Positions 18,033 to 26,783 of a stretch of 64,000 nt of DNA are shown one piece after another; positions within the stretch are counted from its first letter, which is position 1, and each line of letters opens with the position of its first letter. The translations under genes were made by a program, and so were the position numbers. This DNA is from Chlorogloeopsis sp. ULAP01 (GTDB lineage Bacteria > Cyanobacteriota > Cyanobacteriia > Cyanobacteriales > Nostocaceae). The stretch lies in the NCBI RefSeq assembly GCF_030381805.1, contig NZ_JAUDRH010000003.1:62001-126000 (forward strand), written 5' to 3'. The notes beneath the pieces were generated by a model. The model made no database searches, was not told the DNA's origin, and saw nothing but the letters and a program-made list of their open reading frames with translations.

Positions 18033-19505
18033 CTATTCATCATCCATGCGGGTAAATTCTTCGATTTCTTTGTAAGCCTCCTTCATACGGGCGTAGTAAG
18101 CTTCTTTGGCAAACTCCTCTAATGCTTGTCTCCCATCTTTGTAAACAGCATTGTCAAACTCGGCGTGAAAAGTACCTTGCTGATTTTTATAGTCAATGCT
18201 CAAATGAGTAGCTTTATATTCTGTCGGAGAGTGAAATTGCTGCGTTTCGGTAGAGGCGGCTAGCGCTGTTGTCGATGATTTTCCGCCAGAAATTGCAACT
18301 GCAACGGCATCAAAATATCCCGTGCCAACTTCTCGTTGATGGCGCACTGCTGTATATCCATCGGACTCACTCAAAAATTCCGCTTCCTGCAATTGGGCAT
18401 AAGCGCTCATCCCTGTTTGGTAATAGCTACGAGCTAGCTCAAATATGCCATGATTCAAACAGTGGAATCCTGCCAAGGTTACGAACTGGAATTTATAGCC
18501 CATCGCTCCCAATTCTTTCTGGAAATTGGCGATTGTGGCATCATCCAGGTTTGCCTTCCAGTTAAAAGAAGGAGAGCAATTATAAGCTAGCAATTTATCC
18601 GGAAACTCTCGATGAATTGCTTCTGCAAATAGTCGAGCTTCTTTGAGATTTGGTTTGGAAGTTTCCCACCACAGTAAGTCTGCATACGGTGCATAGGCTA
18701 ACCCACGGGCAATGCAATTTGCCAGCCCTGTACCCGCTTTTAAGCGATAAAACCCTTCAGCAGTCCTCTCTCCCGTGATAAACGGTAAATCTCGCTCATC
18801 AACATCGCTAGTAATCAATTTGGCACTCTCTGCATCAGTACGGGCAACAATTAGCGTTGGTATGCCCATTAAATCAGCCGCTAGCCGTGCTGCATTCAAA
18901 TTGCGAACGTGGGCAGATGTTGGAATTAGCACTTTGCCACCGAGATGGCCGCATTTCTTCTCTGAAGCCAATTGATCTTCGTAATGCACCGCAGCCGCAC
19001 CCGCCTCAATGTAGGCTTTCATAATTTCAAAGCTATTTAAAGAGCCACCAAACCCAGCTTCGGCATCAGCAACGATGGGAGCAAACCAGTAAATATTGTT
19101 TTTTCCTTCCAAATGCTGAATTTGATCGGCTCGTTGCAATGTCCGGTTAATGCGACGGCATAATTCTGGCCCACTATTAGATGGATACAGACTTTGATCG
19201 GGATACATTGTTACTGCTAAGTTAGCATCTGCTGCAACTTGCCAACCAGACAGGTAAATTGCCTTCAAGCCAGCACGCACCATCTGCATTGCTTGATTCC
19301 CTGTGACTGCACCAAGGGCATTGATATAGTCTTCGTTGTGCAGTAGTTCCCAAAGTCTGTTTGCACCCATTTCGGCAAGGGTATAGCGGATTTGCATTGA
19401 ACCACGCAGTTTGAGCACATCTTCAGGAGTATATGCGCGTTGAATTCCCTGAAAGCGACCTTTAGGAGCACTTGGAACTAGGGTTTCAAAAGTACATTCA
19501 CTCAT
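18033..19505 (-). CDS. aceA: Isocitrate lyase with C-terminal extension
   Basis: This 490-residue protein cleaves isocitrate to glyoxylate and succinate, the first step of the glyoxylate shunt. The signature KKCGHLGGK places catalytic Cys185. YNCSPSFNW and the lid region ending STETQQF (~418-424) are also typical. The usual bacterial enzyme ends about there; this one continues for ~66 charged residues to TRMDDE, with a helical, Glu/Lys-rich end. The start is ATG at 19505 with AGGAGA upstream. It follows aceB on the same strand after 131 bases and precedes the pha operon. Few cyanobacteria have this enzyme. The function of the extension is unknown. Confidence 0.95.
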   Translation of the reverse strand: MSECTFETLVPSAPKGRFQGIQRAYTPEDVLKLRGSMQIRYTLAEMGANRLWELLHNEDYINALGAVTGNQAMQMVRAGLKAIYLSGWQVAADANLAVTMYPDQSLYPSNSGPELCRRINRTLQRADQIQHLEGKNNIYWFAPIVADAEAGFGGSLNSFEIMKAYIEAGAAAVHYEDQLASEKKCGHLGGKVLIPTSAHVRNLNAARLAADLMGIPTLIVARTDAESAKLITSDVDERDLPFITGERTAEGFYRLKAGTGLANCIARGLAYAPYADLLWWETSKPNLKEARLFAEAIHREFPDKLLAYNCSPSFNWKANLDDATIANFQKELGAMGYKFQFVTLAGFHCLNHGIFELARSYYQTGMSAYAQLQEAEFLSESDGYTAVRHQREVGTGYFDAVAVAISGGKSSTTALAASTETQQFHSPTEYKATHLSIDYKNQQGTFHAEFDNAVYKDGRQALEEFAKEAYYARMKEAYKEIEEFTRMDDE

Positions 19506-19636
19506 GCTAATAGTCTCCTGTAATTCATTGAGAAAGCGAAAAAATTAAGTGGCAAAATCTCTGATTGCAGATTTTGTAAGTATTTATTGGAATTTTCCTG
19601 TAGTGATGATTGTGTAATTTTTGCCTAGAAATCATC

Positions 19637-21262
19637 TTACAAACTGACAAGATATCGATAGGCTGGCAGTGTCAGGAACTCCTCGAAGTTTTCTGCAATC
19701 ACAAGCTTGGTAAACAAATCAATCGCTATGTCAAAGGTTTTTTGCCAAAGGCTGTAAGCAGCAATTTCTTGGCGTAATGCTGCAATTTCTTCGTTGAGAA
19801 GAGCTTGGAAAAGGAGGCGATCGATGCTACGACCGTCTTCTAAGGTGGCGTTATGATGGAGCCATTGCCAAATCTGAGCACGACATATTTCTGCTGTAGC
19901 TGCATCTTCCATTAAGTTATACAAGGGGACGCAACCAGAACCACTCAGCCAAGCACTCATGTACAAAATGCCAACCCGAATGTTATTGCGCAGTCCGGCT
20001 TCGGTGATGGTTCCTGTTGGTACACTGAGCAAATCTGCTGTGGTGATGGTGATGTCGTCTCTTAATACAGACAGCTGATTAGAAGTGGGCATTTTGCTGT
20101 CGAACACTTGGCGGGCTATGGGAACGAGGGCAGGATGTGCAACCCAGGTGCCATCATGCCCATCTCCGGCTTCCCGCTCTTTGTCAGCTTTTACTTTGGC
20201 AAGGGCTGTTTCATTAGCAACGGGATCTGTTTTAATCGGGATTTGAGCCGCCATACCTCCCATTGCCAAGGCACCCCGGCGGTGACAAGTCTTGATTGTC
20301 AGCAGACTGTAGGAACGCAGAAAATGAGTCGTCATGGTTACCTGCTGGCGATCGGGTAAGACGCAATCAGCGCGATCGCGGAATTTTTTAATGAAGCTAA
20401 AAATGTAGTCCCAGCGACCACAATTTAAAGCGACAATGTGATCGCGCAGGGCGCAGAGAATCTCATCCATCTCAAAAGCGGCAAGGATGGTTTCGAGCAA
20501 GACTGTAACCTTAATCGTGCCAACTTTTAAGCCAAAGGCTGCTTGAGCTGCAACAAATACCTCATTCCACAACTTGGCTTCATGCCTGTTTTCCAATTTG
20601 GGCAAATAGAAATAGGGGCCAGAGCCTTGTTTTAGGAGCTTGTGGGCATTATGGAAGAAATACAGTCCAAAATCGAATAATGAGGCTGATATGGGCTGCT
20701 CGTCCACTAGAATATGTTCTTCGAGGAGATGCCAACCACGAGGACGAGCAATCAAAACGGCTGTTTTTTCATTAAGTTTGTAGGTTTTGCCAGTTGTAGA
20801 ATCGCTAAATTCAATCGTGCGGTTGACAGCATCGCGCAGATTAATTTGTCCGGATACCATGTTATCCCAAGTGGGGCTGTTGGCATCTTCAAAATCTGCC
20901 ATAAACACATTCGCCCCAGAGTTAAGGGCATTGATGACCATTTTGCGATCGCACGGCCCGGTAATTTCAACGCGACGATCTTGCAAATCTGGGGGAATTG
21001 GAGCAACTTTCCAGTCATCATTGCGTATCGCTTCCGTTTCTGAGGGAAAGTCGGGTTGCCATCCTGCATCAAGTTGTTGCTGGATAGTTTCTCGCAGTTG
21101 CAGCAGACGCTCTCGTTCAGCACCAAAGCGGCGTTGTAGCATGGCAATAAACTCTAGCGCCTGTGGAGTCAAAATTTCAGCATATTGTGCAGAAAGTTTG
21201 CCACGAATCTTGATTACATTTTTAGTTGATTTATTTGTTTGTACACTGAAGCTAGTAGTCAT
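19637..21262 (-). CDS. aceB: Malate synthase A
   Basis: This 541-residue protein joins glyoxylate and acetyl-CoA to malate, the second step of the glyoxylate shunt. Characteristic parts are ITGPCDRKMVINAL and VFMADFEDANSP in the N-terminal half, RPRGWHLLEEH, KTCHRRGALAMGGM, and NLMEDAATAEICRAQ with the catalytic Asp. I start at ATG 21262 (MTTSFSVQT) because this gives the family length of about 530-540 residues. The longer frame to 21328 begins inside the dispersed repeat at 21297-21376. No strong RBS is visible. It pairs with aceA downstream and so feeds C4 acids from acetyl-CoA. Confidence 0.95.
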   Translation of the reverse strand: MTTSFSVQTNKSTKNVIKIRGKLSAQYAEILTPQALEFIAMLQRRFGAERERLLQLRETIQQQLDAGWQPDFPSETEAIRNDDWKVAPIPPDLQDRRVEITGPCDRKMVINALNSGANVFMADFEDANSPTWDNMVSGQINLRDAVNRTIEFSDSTTGKTYKLNEKTAVLIARPRGWHLLEEHILVDEQPISASLFDFGLYFFHNAHKLLKQGSGPYFYLPKLENRHEAKLWNEVFVAAQAAFGLKVGTIKVTVLLETILAAFEMDEILCALRDHIVALNCGRWDYIFSFIKKFRDRADCVLPDRQQVTMTTHFLRSYSLLTIKTCHRRGALAMGGMAAQIPIKTDPVANETALAKVKADKEREAGDGHDGTWVAHPALVPIARQVFDSKMPTSNQLSVLRDDITITTADLLSVPTGTITEAGLRNNIRVGILYMSAWLSGSGCVPLYNLMEDAATAEICRAQIWQWLHHNATLEDGRSIDRLLFQALLNEEIAALRQEIAAYSLWQKTFDIAIDLFTKLVIAENFEEFLTLPAYRYLVSL

Positions 21263-21296
21263 ATAAATTCTCGCTTTTTTGCTTTTTTGAGTACTA

Positions 21297-21376
21297 ATAC
21301 CAAATTGGCGTAGGGAGTCTTGTTTCAAAATTCTGAACTAGCCTATTAATCAATGGTTTGAATCCAAAATTGGTAT
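21297..21376 (-). repeat. Dispersed ~90-base repeat, copy 2 (reversed)
   Basis: Its ends read ATACCAAATTGG and CCAAAATTGGTAT on the plus strand, near-perfect inverted ends. The reverse complement shares the core AGGCTAGTTCAGAATTTTG with the copies at 5439-5528 and 37342-37436. Confidence 0.7.
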
Positions 21377-21570
21377 AAGTAGCTGTCATAAACTGCGTAT
21401 ACAACAAGGGTATTGGTGATAGGGGATTGGGGAGTGGGCATTGGAGATTGTATTTTTCCTATGCCCCTTGCCCTAGTTCCCAGTGCCTATTTATTCGTTC
21501 TGCCTTTTGCTTTCTGCCCTCTGACTTTAAAGTCGAGAACTCTTAACAGTAAAAATTCCACTTACATTCT

Positions 21571-21616
21571 TGGCGATGAAACTTGTATTATTGGGACTTC
21601 ATTGGGACTGCCTTTT
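21571..21616 (+). repeat. GATGAAACTTG repeat, copy 1
   Basis: GGCGATGAAACTTG followed by ATTGGGACTGCCTT recurs at about 28432-28466 and, in part, at 29416-29446. Confidence 0.6.
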
Positions 21617-22177
21617 TCAAGTCAAAATGGAAAAGCCTTTTATCCTACTTACTTATCCCCACTGCGGCAGCCGATTTACACAAATTTAGTTAATAAATGA
21701 CTTTGGATAAATAAAAGCTGGACGTAAAGGAGGATGTGAAAATTATTGAATAGATTAATTTCTTGTTCACTCAACCGAATCATTTAAGAGCGTCTTTTAA
21801 CAGTTGCAAAATATAGTGCTAAACCGAAAATTCACTAGAAAATAATTCTGAACTAATGAATTATAGTCTTTTGTTTTACTTTGCTAATATTTGATCCCAC
21901 CCAAAATAACAAAATATTTTTCCAACATTTGTTGACTTTAGTTTTTAGATATATACATACCAAAGCCAATAGTTTTTGGAACTAAGTCTTATTATATAAA
22001 AGTTTTTTATCCAAAAATATATGTAAAACAAGATAAAAGTAAAATTTACATTTTTTAATTTATTAAAAATACAAGGTAATGATTTTACCTTTTTCTCAGT
22101 TGCTATCGATAGCAGGCATTACACAGTATATAATTTATAATTTTTATTCTTTATAACTTTTGAAGTCAAAAATAGGT

Positions 22178-22235
22178 GTATGACAGTGCAAAGCAGTTGA
22201 ATATCCCTCTATATAAGAGTTTTACACTGTCATAC
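22178..22235. promoter_or_regulatory. Long inverted repeat, possible operator or hairpin
   Basis: GTATGACAGTG (22178-22188) and CACTGTCATAC (22225-22235) are perfect 11-base inverted arms 36 bases apart, with further partial pairing inside. The right arm overlaps the 22222-22242 palindrome, so the half-site TGACAGTG occurs more than once. Confidence 0.5.
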
Positions 22236-22242
22236 AGTGTAA
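22222..22242. promoter_or_regulatory. Operator-like palindrome
   Basis: TTACACTGT-CAT-ACAGTGTAA has perfect nine-base arms around a three-base spacer, the geometry of a dimeric repressor site. It lies ~200 bases past the stop of the RHH-type gene and ~960 bases before aceB. Which regulator binds it is unknown. Confidence 0.5.
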
Positions 22243-22444
22243 TTATTATCAGAAATACTAATTTAATTAATTACATTAAATTCAAGTTTCAAAAATTTAA
22301 AATTAAAATAGGCAAAATAAAAAGGTGAGTTAGATTGACTAACACACCCTCAACAATAGTTATCTTGATTACTGAAAAATATTAAGCCAGTTATTGCTTA
22401 AATTTTCTTGTTAATATCAATTGTTTTTGCCGTTGGTCTACCTG

Positions 22445-22855
22445 CTATGACTTAACACCGAACCACATATCAGTGAGCTTTTTCATATATGAAAAATAAT
22501 TGAACCACCAATCTATGTACTCTCGCGTAGGAAGTTCTATCGGTTGAGGATATTGTGTAGGGTGTTCCATATATTTAGAGTACTTTTGGAGTGCGATATT
22601 TATTGGCTCATCATCAAGGGGTTCATCTAATGCTTTTTGGATTTGTTGATCATCAAGTTGTTCATTAATATCTAGAGTGCTTGTAGAGCTAGACTCATGT
22701 TGCTCTAAGAATAGAGCGATCGCATCCAAAATTACTTGAGAGCGATTCGGATTTTTTCCTGCTCGACGAGATGGGTACAGTTCCTGCGCCAGTTGATCGA
22801 TGCGCTCTAGTATCTCAGGCGGAATGCGAACAGATACCAAAGGGGAATTAGCCAT
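22445..22855 (-). CDS. Ribbon-helix-helix-type DNA-binding protein
   Basis: This 136-residue protein has an N-terminal region (about 5-55) that fits the ribbon-helix-helix fold: a beta strand SPLVSVRIPPEILERIDQL, then a helix ending VILDAIALFLEQH. The middle is acidic and probably disordered (Asp/Glu/Gln-rich, ~57-85). The C-terminus is aromatic (YIDWWFNYFSYMKKL, then MWFG), which is unusual for a regulator and may bind a partner or ligand. The start is ATG at 22855. Its nearest same-strand downstream gene is aceB, 1.2 kb away, with palindromes in between. It could regulate itself or aceBA; this is speculation. Confidence 0.6.
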   Translation of the reverse strand: MANSPLVSVRIPPEILERIDQLAQELYPSRRAGKNPNRSQVILDAIALFLEQHESSSTSTLDINEQLDDQQIQKALDEPLDDEPINIALQKYSKYMEHPTQYPQPIELPTREYIDWWFNYFSYMKKLTDMWFGVKS

Positions 22856-23254
22856 TTCTATTTACTCTAATCTCATGCGTTTGGATATTGTATCTTATCG
22901 GTTGACTAGGTTGACGGTGGCACAAAAATGACAATCTGTAAGCATTTTATCGATTAATACATAACTTATTTCTAATAGTGGTTCTGGAAAACGAAGTGAA
23001 TTTGTGACTATATCAGTAGTTAGTCAATCAAATTATAAGTATTGTAATTATTTTTCACTCTTTGTTTGCTAGCAAGAGCTTTTTCGTGAAGTATTGTGGC
23101 GGTTCCAAGATTACTTTTGAACTTGAGGCAAGTTCCTCACAACATCCTCAAATTTATTTTCTAAGCTAAAACTAGAGCCTTTCTACTTCCAGTAGTCTGA
23201 ACTCTACTGAATTATTTTATACACAGGGAATAAGAAGCTAAGGGTGCATAAATC
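22856..23254. other. Intergenic, divergent promoters
   Basis: About 400 bases between the divergent genes at 22855 and 23255. It presumably holds both promoters. I saw no hairpin, repeat or small gene that stands out. Confidence 0.5.
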
Positions 23255-23611
23255 ATGACTAAAACCATTTTTAATCTCACACTGCCAACAGTAGCAAGTA
23301 TAATTGAGGATATTCTTGAAACTTATCCTCATCATCCCTATCAGCAGGCGTTTTCGATTCCAGACCTACGTCAAGAATTAATAGCTCACGTTTTGAGTAG
23401 AGTATCAAATTGTTATGTAGTTGTAGAAGAAGGTCAACAATCATCTATTAATTTCCGAACTCTAGCTTGTTCTCTTAAGGATAGATCTTGCATTGAAGAT
23501 TTTATTCACCAGGGCATTGAGGAAATTATGTATAAACAAGAACAAAAATTAAGTTTAAAAATTCCTGAAACAGAAGATTCTGGTTTAGCACCTTCTCATT
23601 GGTTTGGATAG
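23255..23611 (+). CDS. Conserved-looking hypothetical protein, 118 aa
   Basis: I do not recognise this family. The protein is soluble, probably mixed alpha/beta, with an N-terminal helix (TVASIIEDILETYPHHPY), a helix over RQELIAHVLSRV and a short strand (CYVVVEEG). AAGGGTG about ten bases before the ATG is a plausible RBS. The balanced composition and well-formed secondary-structure pattern argue for a real gene. It converges with hoxW (43 bases between stops) but is on the opposite strand from the hydrogenase genes, so there is no evidence that it belongs to them. Confidence 0.6.
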   Translation: MTKTIFNLTLPTVASIIEDILETYPHHPYQQAFSIPDLRQELIAHVLSRVSNCYVVVEEGQQSSINFRTLACSLKDRSCIEDFIHQGIEEIMYKQEQKLSLKIPETEDSGLAPSHWFG

Positions 23612-23654
23612 AAGGGAATAAGGAACGGGGAACAGGGAATAGAAGAGTTGAATT

Positions 23655-24128
23655 TCAAGAGTGCCTGCAACCAATACTGTTAGTTTTTGCTTGGTTAATC
23701 AGACTGGTAATTTTTTCTAGGGCGATCGCTACTCCGCGTTGAGCAACAGGTGATAGGTGATCGCCAAGTTCAAAGTTTTCTCCTGGAACAATTACCCACC
23801 AAGTTTGGGGATAATAACTGTAAAGAGTTTTAGTCAAAGCCAATAATGCTTGAGGATTGCTCAAATGTCCTGCTATATAACTATTGGTGGCAGGTAAGAG
23901 CGATTTTACTTGCACGTTAGAGTTTTCAGAATTAAAACAAGCGTCAACAAAGATTGCCAAATCAACATTTGCCAAATTTGGCGCGAGTTCGGGAGTCAGT
24001 TGGTGAACAGCAATAGATTTCACGTTTGCTAAATGCTGAGTGGCAATTTTCTCGGCTACTCTTTGTCCGATCGCATCATCATTACGTAAGTCATTGCCAT
24101 AACCAATAACTAGGATATTACAGTTCAT
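23655..24128 (-). CDS. hoxW: Hydrogenase maturation endopeptidase
   Basis: This 157-residue protein is of the HybD/HycI family. It removes the C-terminal peptide of the nickel-loaded large subunit HoxH, which closes the active site. Family features are VIGYGNDLRNDDAIG at the N-terminus (metal-sensing acidic residue in NDD), FVDACF in the centre and GHLSNPQALL. It lies three bases after the hoxH stop, so it is translationally linked to its substrate. Naming as HoxW rests on this position. Confidence 0.9.
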   Translation of the reverse strand: MNCNILVIGYGNDLRNDDAIGQRVAEKIATQHLANVKSIAVHQLTPELAPNLANVDLAIFVDACFNSENSNVQVKSLLPATNSYIAGHLSNPQALLALTKTLYSYYPQTWWVIVPGENFELGDHLSPVAQRGVAIALEKITSLINQAKTNSIGCRHS

Positions 24129-24131
24129 AAT

Positions 24132-25580
24132 TTAATCCCGCCACACTTCATTTACAACACTGCCATCTGCTCTGACTAATTGAACCTGCAAAGGCATTTG
24201 CCCGACTGCATGGGTGGAACAACTCAGACAAGGATCGAATGCTCGAATTCCAGCTTCTACACGATTTAACATTCCTTCCGGAATTTCCGAACCATGAATA
24301 AAGTGCCGGGCAATTTGAGCGACTGTGCGATTCATTGCCAAGTTGTTTTGCCCAGTGGCAATCAGCAAATTCACTTTTTGGATTAAGCCGTTTTCATCTA
24401 CTTGATAGTGATGGAACAAAGTACCGCGCGGTGCTTCACTGACGCCTACTGCTTCTAGTTGATTAATACCAGCATCGGCACGGAGTCGATTGGATAGTAA
24501 ATCTGGATCGTTAAGCAAAATTTCAATCTGCTCAATTGATGCGAGAATTTCGATTAGTCGAGCGTAGTGATAGAAAAATGAAGAGCTAACTGTTCCTTTG
24601 CCTGCGTCTCTAAACTCTTGCAATTCGCGATCGGCTAAAGGTGTACCAATGTGACTGCAAACATTGAGACGTGCTAAAGGCCCTACTCGATAAATACCAC
24701 TATCTAAGCGACAATGATCTTCTCGATCAGGATATCCTAAAGGACGGTAATAAGGAAATTTTAGGTAAGTCCAAGGTTCAACTGCTTCGCCGATATATTC
24801 TTGATAGCGAGTTGGATCGAGTTTGTCGGCAATAATATTACCTGCACTATCGACAAAGCGGATGTATCCGTCATAGTTTTCCCACAAGCCTTCAGGAGTG
24901 ACTAATCCCATAAACAAGCTAGGAAAATTACCAAAGGTTTGCGCTTCTTTTTCGTAATCCTGGAGCAAACGCTTAAACAGATCTAGTGCATTTAGGATTG
25001 TAGTTCGTACTTCAGGGATGCGAGCTTGAATGTGAGTTCTTCCCTGCTCAGATAAGGGTTCCCTGACACCTCCAGGTACAGCCCAGGATGGGTGAATTTT
25101 GCGCCCGCCCAGAAGTTCAATGATTTCTTGCCCAAATTGGCGCAAGCGAATTCCTCCACGAGCAAGTTCTGGATCGGTTGCAATTAAGCCAAAAACATTA
25201 CGTTTGCCTGGATCGCTATCCATGCCCAGCAAAAAATCAGGCGCACTCAAGTGGAAGAAACTGAGAGCATGGGATTGGATAATTTGCCCCAAGTTCATCA
25301 AACGGCGTAGTTTTACTGCTGCGGGAGGAATGGTAACAGCAAGAATGCGATCGCCTGCTTTTGCAGAAGCCAACAAGTGGCTCACCGGACAAATGCCACA
25401 CACGCGTGCCGTAATTCCGGGCATTTCTGCTAAAGGACGCCCTTCACAAAACTTTTCAAATCCTCGAAATTCAGTCACATGGAAACGAGCATCGCTGACT
25501 TGTCCTGTGTCATCAAGGTAAATGGTAATTTTGGCGTGTCCTTCGATCCGAGTAACAGGATCAATGATTACTTTTTTCAT
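24132..25580 (-). CDS. hoxH: Bidirectional NiFe hydrogenase large subunit
   Basis: This 482-residue catalytic subunit binds the Ni-Fe(CN)2CO centre, with Cys61 and Cys64 in RVCGICPVSH and Cys451 and Cys454 in DPCLSCSTHA. Cleavage after His457 by the protease encoded next door would give the mature form. It catalyses reversible H2 oxidation coupled to NAD(P)H or ferredoxin through HoxEFUY. The start is ATG at 25580. In this strain it is separated from hoxY by three other genes, whereas in simpler cyanobacterial operons hoxY and hoxH are adjacent or nearly so. Confidence 0.96.
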   Translation of the reverse strand: MKKVIIDPVTRIEGHAKITIYLDDTGQVSDARFHVTEFRGFEKFCEGRPLAEMPGITARVCGICPVSHLLASAKAGDRILAVTIPPAAVKLRRLMNLGQIIQSHALSFFHLSAPDFLLGMDSDPGKRNVFGLIATDPELARGGIRLRQFGQEIIELLGGRKIHPSWAVPGGVREPLSEQGRTHIQARIPEVRTTILNALDLFKRLLQDYEKEAQTFGNFPSLFMGLVTPEGLWENYDGYIRFVDSAGNIIADKLDPTRYQEYIGEAVEPWTYLKFPYYRPLGYPDREDHCRLDSGIYRVGPLARLNVCSHIGTPLADRELQEFRDAGKGTVSSSFFYHYARLIEILASIEQIEILLNDPDLLSNRLRADAGINQLEAVGVSEAPRGTLFHHYQVDENGLIQKVNLLIATGQNNLAMNRTVAQIARHFIHGSEIPEGMLNRVEAGIRAFDPCLSCSTHAVGQMPLQVQLVRADGSVVNEVWRD

Positions 25581-25625
25581 AAAAATTTTGCCGCCTAGCT
25601 GAGATAAGTTTAAACAAAGGTAATA

Positions 25626-25994
25626 TTAGGTTTTAATCTCAAAATCACTCGCTAAAATACGCATGAGTGGTTCTTCTAGCCAAGGCGACCAAAAAGCATA
25701 ACATACGAGCTTTTCAGTATGTTTTTCTGATAGTTTAGTAGCTCGTTCGATGAAAGGATCGTTCAAGTTAACTGTACATTTACTCAATTCGGCATTCTGG
25801 ATATTGAACATCTCTACTCCAGCTACGTCTGTAAACACAAGTGTCAAATCTTTTTCATCATCGGTTTGAAAATGAACATATAGCGTTCCGTTAACTAAAG
25901 ATATCTCGCCAATTTGCCCATCAACTAACTGGAAATTTGTCAATGTTTCAGATGAAATTCTTGACTCTTTTGATTCTTTTAAATCTTTCGTCAT
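25626..25994 (-). CDS. Hypothetical protein in hox cluster, 122 aa
   Basis: I do not recognise a named family. The protein is soluble and beta-rich in the middle (IGEISLVNGTLYVHFQ, LTLVFTDVAGVEMF), ending in a helix and the aromatic patch YAFWSPWLEEP. It sits 45 bases before hoxH on the same strand and is probably co-transcribed. From memory, small unknown genes of this kind occur inside hox operons of other heterocystous cyanobacteria. A role in hydrogenase assembly is conceivable but not shown by the sequence. Confidence 0.6.
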   Translation of the reverse strand: MTKDLKESKESRISSETLTNFQLVDGQIGEISLVNGTLYVHFQTDDEKDLTLVFTDVAGVEMFNIQNAELSKCTVNLNDPFIERATKLSEKHTEKLVCYAFWSPWLEEPLMRILASDFEIKT

Positions 25995-26162
25995 AGTTGT
26001 ATCTTTCCCTCCAATTGCTCCCTATCTATGCAAGCAACTTAATATATTGAGGAGCTTATCCCTTTTCACGAAAACTTTGATGCGATTCACTTCCCCAGCT
26101 TCCCTAGTCTCCCCAGCTCCTCCAACTTGCTGTGCAGGTATCAACCTTAAAGCGAAACAGTA

Positions 26163-26783
26163 TTAGCCACTACACCAGCAGTCATAAATTTCTTTTGCCT
26201 CTGGATACTCATCGCAGTATTCTTCAAAGGCTGTTCTGTCTATTGTCTCTGCTCGTTGATGAGCAATTTCGGCTTGTAGTTCCTCGATAACATCCCAAGC
26301 AGCAGCACATTCTTCCGAACGAATACCTTTTTGAGTACAAACTTCGCGAGCTTTTCTAATTTCGTCTTGGAGTTGTTGCTCAAGCAGAATTGTTCGGGGC
26401 TGCTCAAGAAAGGTACTATTTGCCAGAATGTCAGCTAGTGAAACTATACCTAGTAGTTCATTCTGAATTACAGGCGCTCTCTGGATATGATGATCGGCAA
26501 ATAACCGCGCTACGTATTCTAAACCTAGATCGGGGTTAACGACGATACAAGGTTTGGTCATTACCTCGTAAACACGCACTCTATTTGGATCTTTACCATA
26601 GGCAATAACTTTATAGACAATATCGCTCTCGCTAATAATGCCGTAAGCATCCTGCTCGTGGCGACGATCCACAATTAGTGCTTTCCAATCTCTAGCCCTC
26701 ATTAGCCTCACAGCTTCAGCAACCGTTGCCGAACTGCGAATTGTAGCAACATCTTTAGTCATAATGTCTGCGGCTTTTAACAT
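26163..26783 (-). CDS. CBS-domain protein with C-terminal CP12 domain
   Basis: This 206-residue fusion, counting from the ATG at 26783 with GGGAG upstream (the longer frame starts at a TTG), has two parts. Residues ~1-125 hold two CBS motifs (AADIMTKDVATI and YEVMTKPCIVV), which form a Bateman module that usually senses adenine nucleotides. The C-terminus is CP12-like: Cys149 and Cys159, the core AAAWDVIEEL (160-169), and Cys190 and Cys202 in YCDEYPEAKEIYDC. Both disulfide-forming pairs are present, so it could respond to redox and bind GAPDH/PRK. It lies between hoxY and hoxH, linking Calvin-cycle control to hydrogenase. CBS-CP12 fusions are known in cyanobacteria. Confidence 0.9.
   Translation of the reverse strand: MLKAADIMTKDVATIRSSATVAEAVRLMRARDWKALIVDRRHEQDAYGIISESDIVYKVIAYGKDPNRVRVYEVMTKPCIVVNPDLGLEYVARLFADHHIQRAPVIQNELLGIVSLADILANSTFLEQPRTILLEQQLQDEIRKAREVCTQKGIRSEECAAAWDVIEELQAEIAHQRAETIDRTAFEEYCDEYPEAKEIYDCWCSG

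Larger units (their letters stand above)
21263..22444. other. Long intergenic region upstream of aceB
   Basis: About 1.18 kb without a credible gene. It holds the reversed dispersed repeat (21297-21376), a GGCGATGAAACTTG repeat (21571-21616) and a strongly AT-rich part. Two palindromes at 22178-22242 look like protein-binding sites. A 95-codon frame at 21413-21700 is made of repeat DNA and is not accepted as a gene. Confidence 0.6.

Noticed and set aside
20787..21266. 159-codon plus-strand frame opposite aceB
   Set aside because: Shadow of malate synthase; no recognisable features.
21413..21700. 95-codon plus-strand frame upstream of aceB
   Set aside because: It consists of intergenic repeat motifs (CCCTTGCCC, GGCGATGAAACTTG) and has no RBS.
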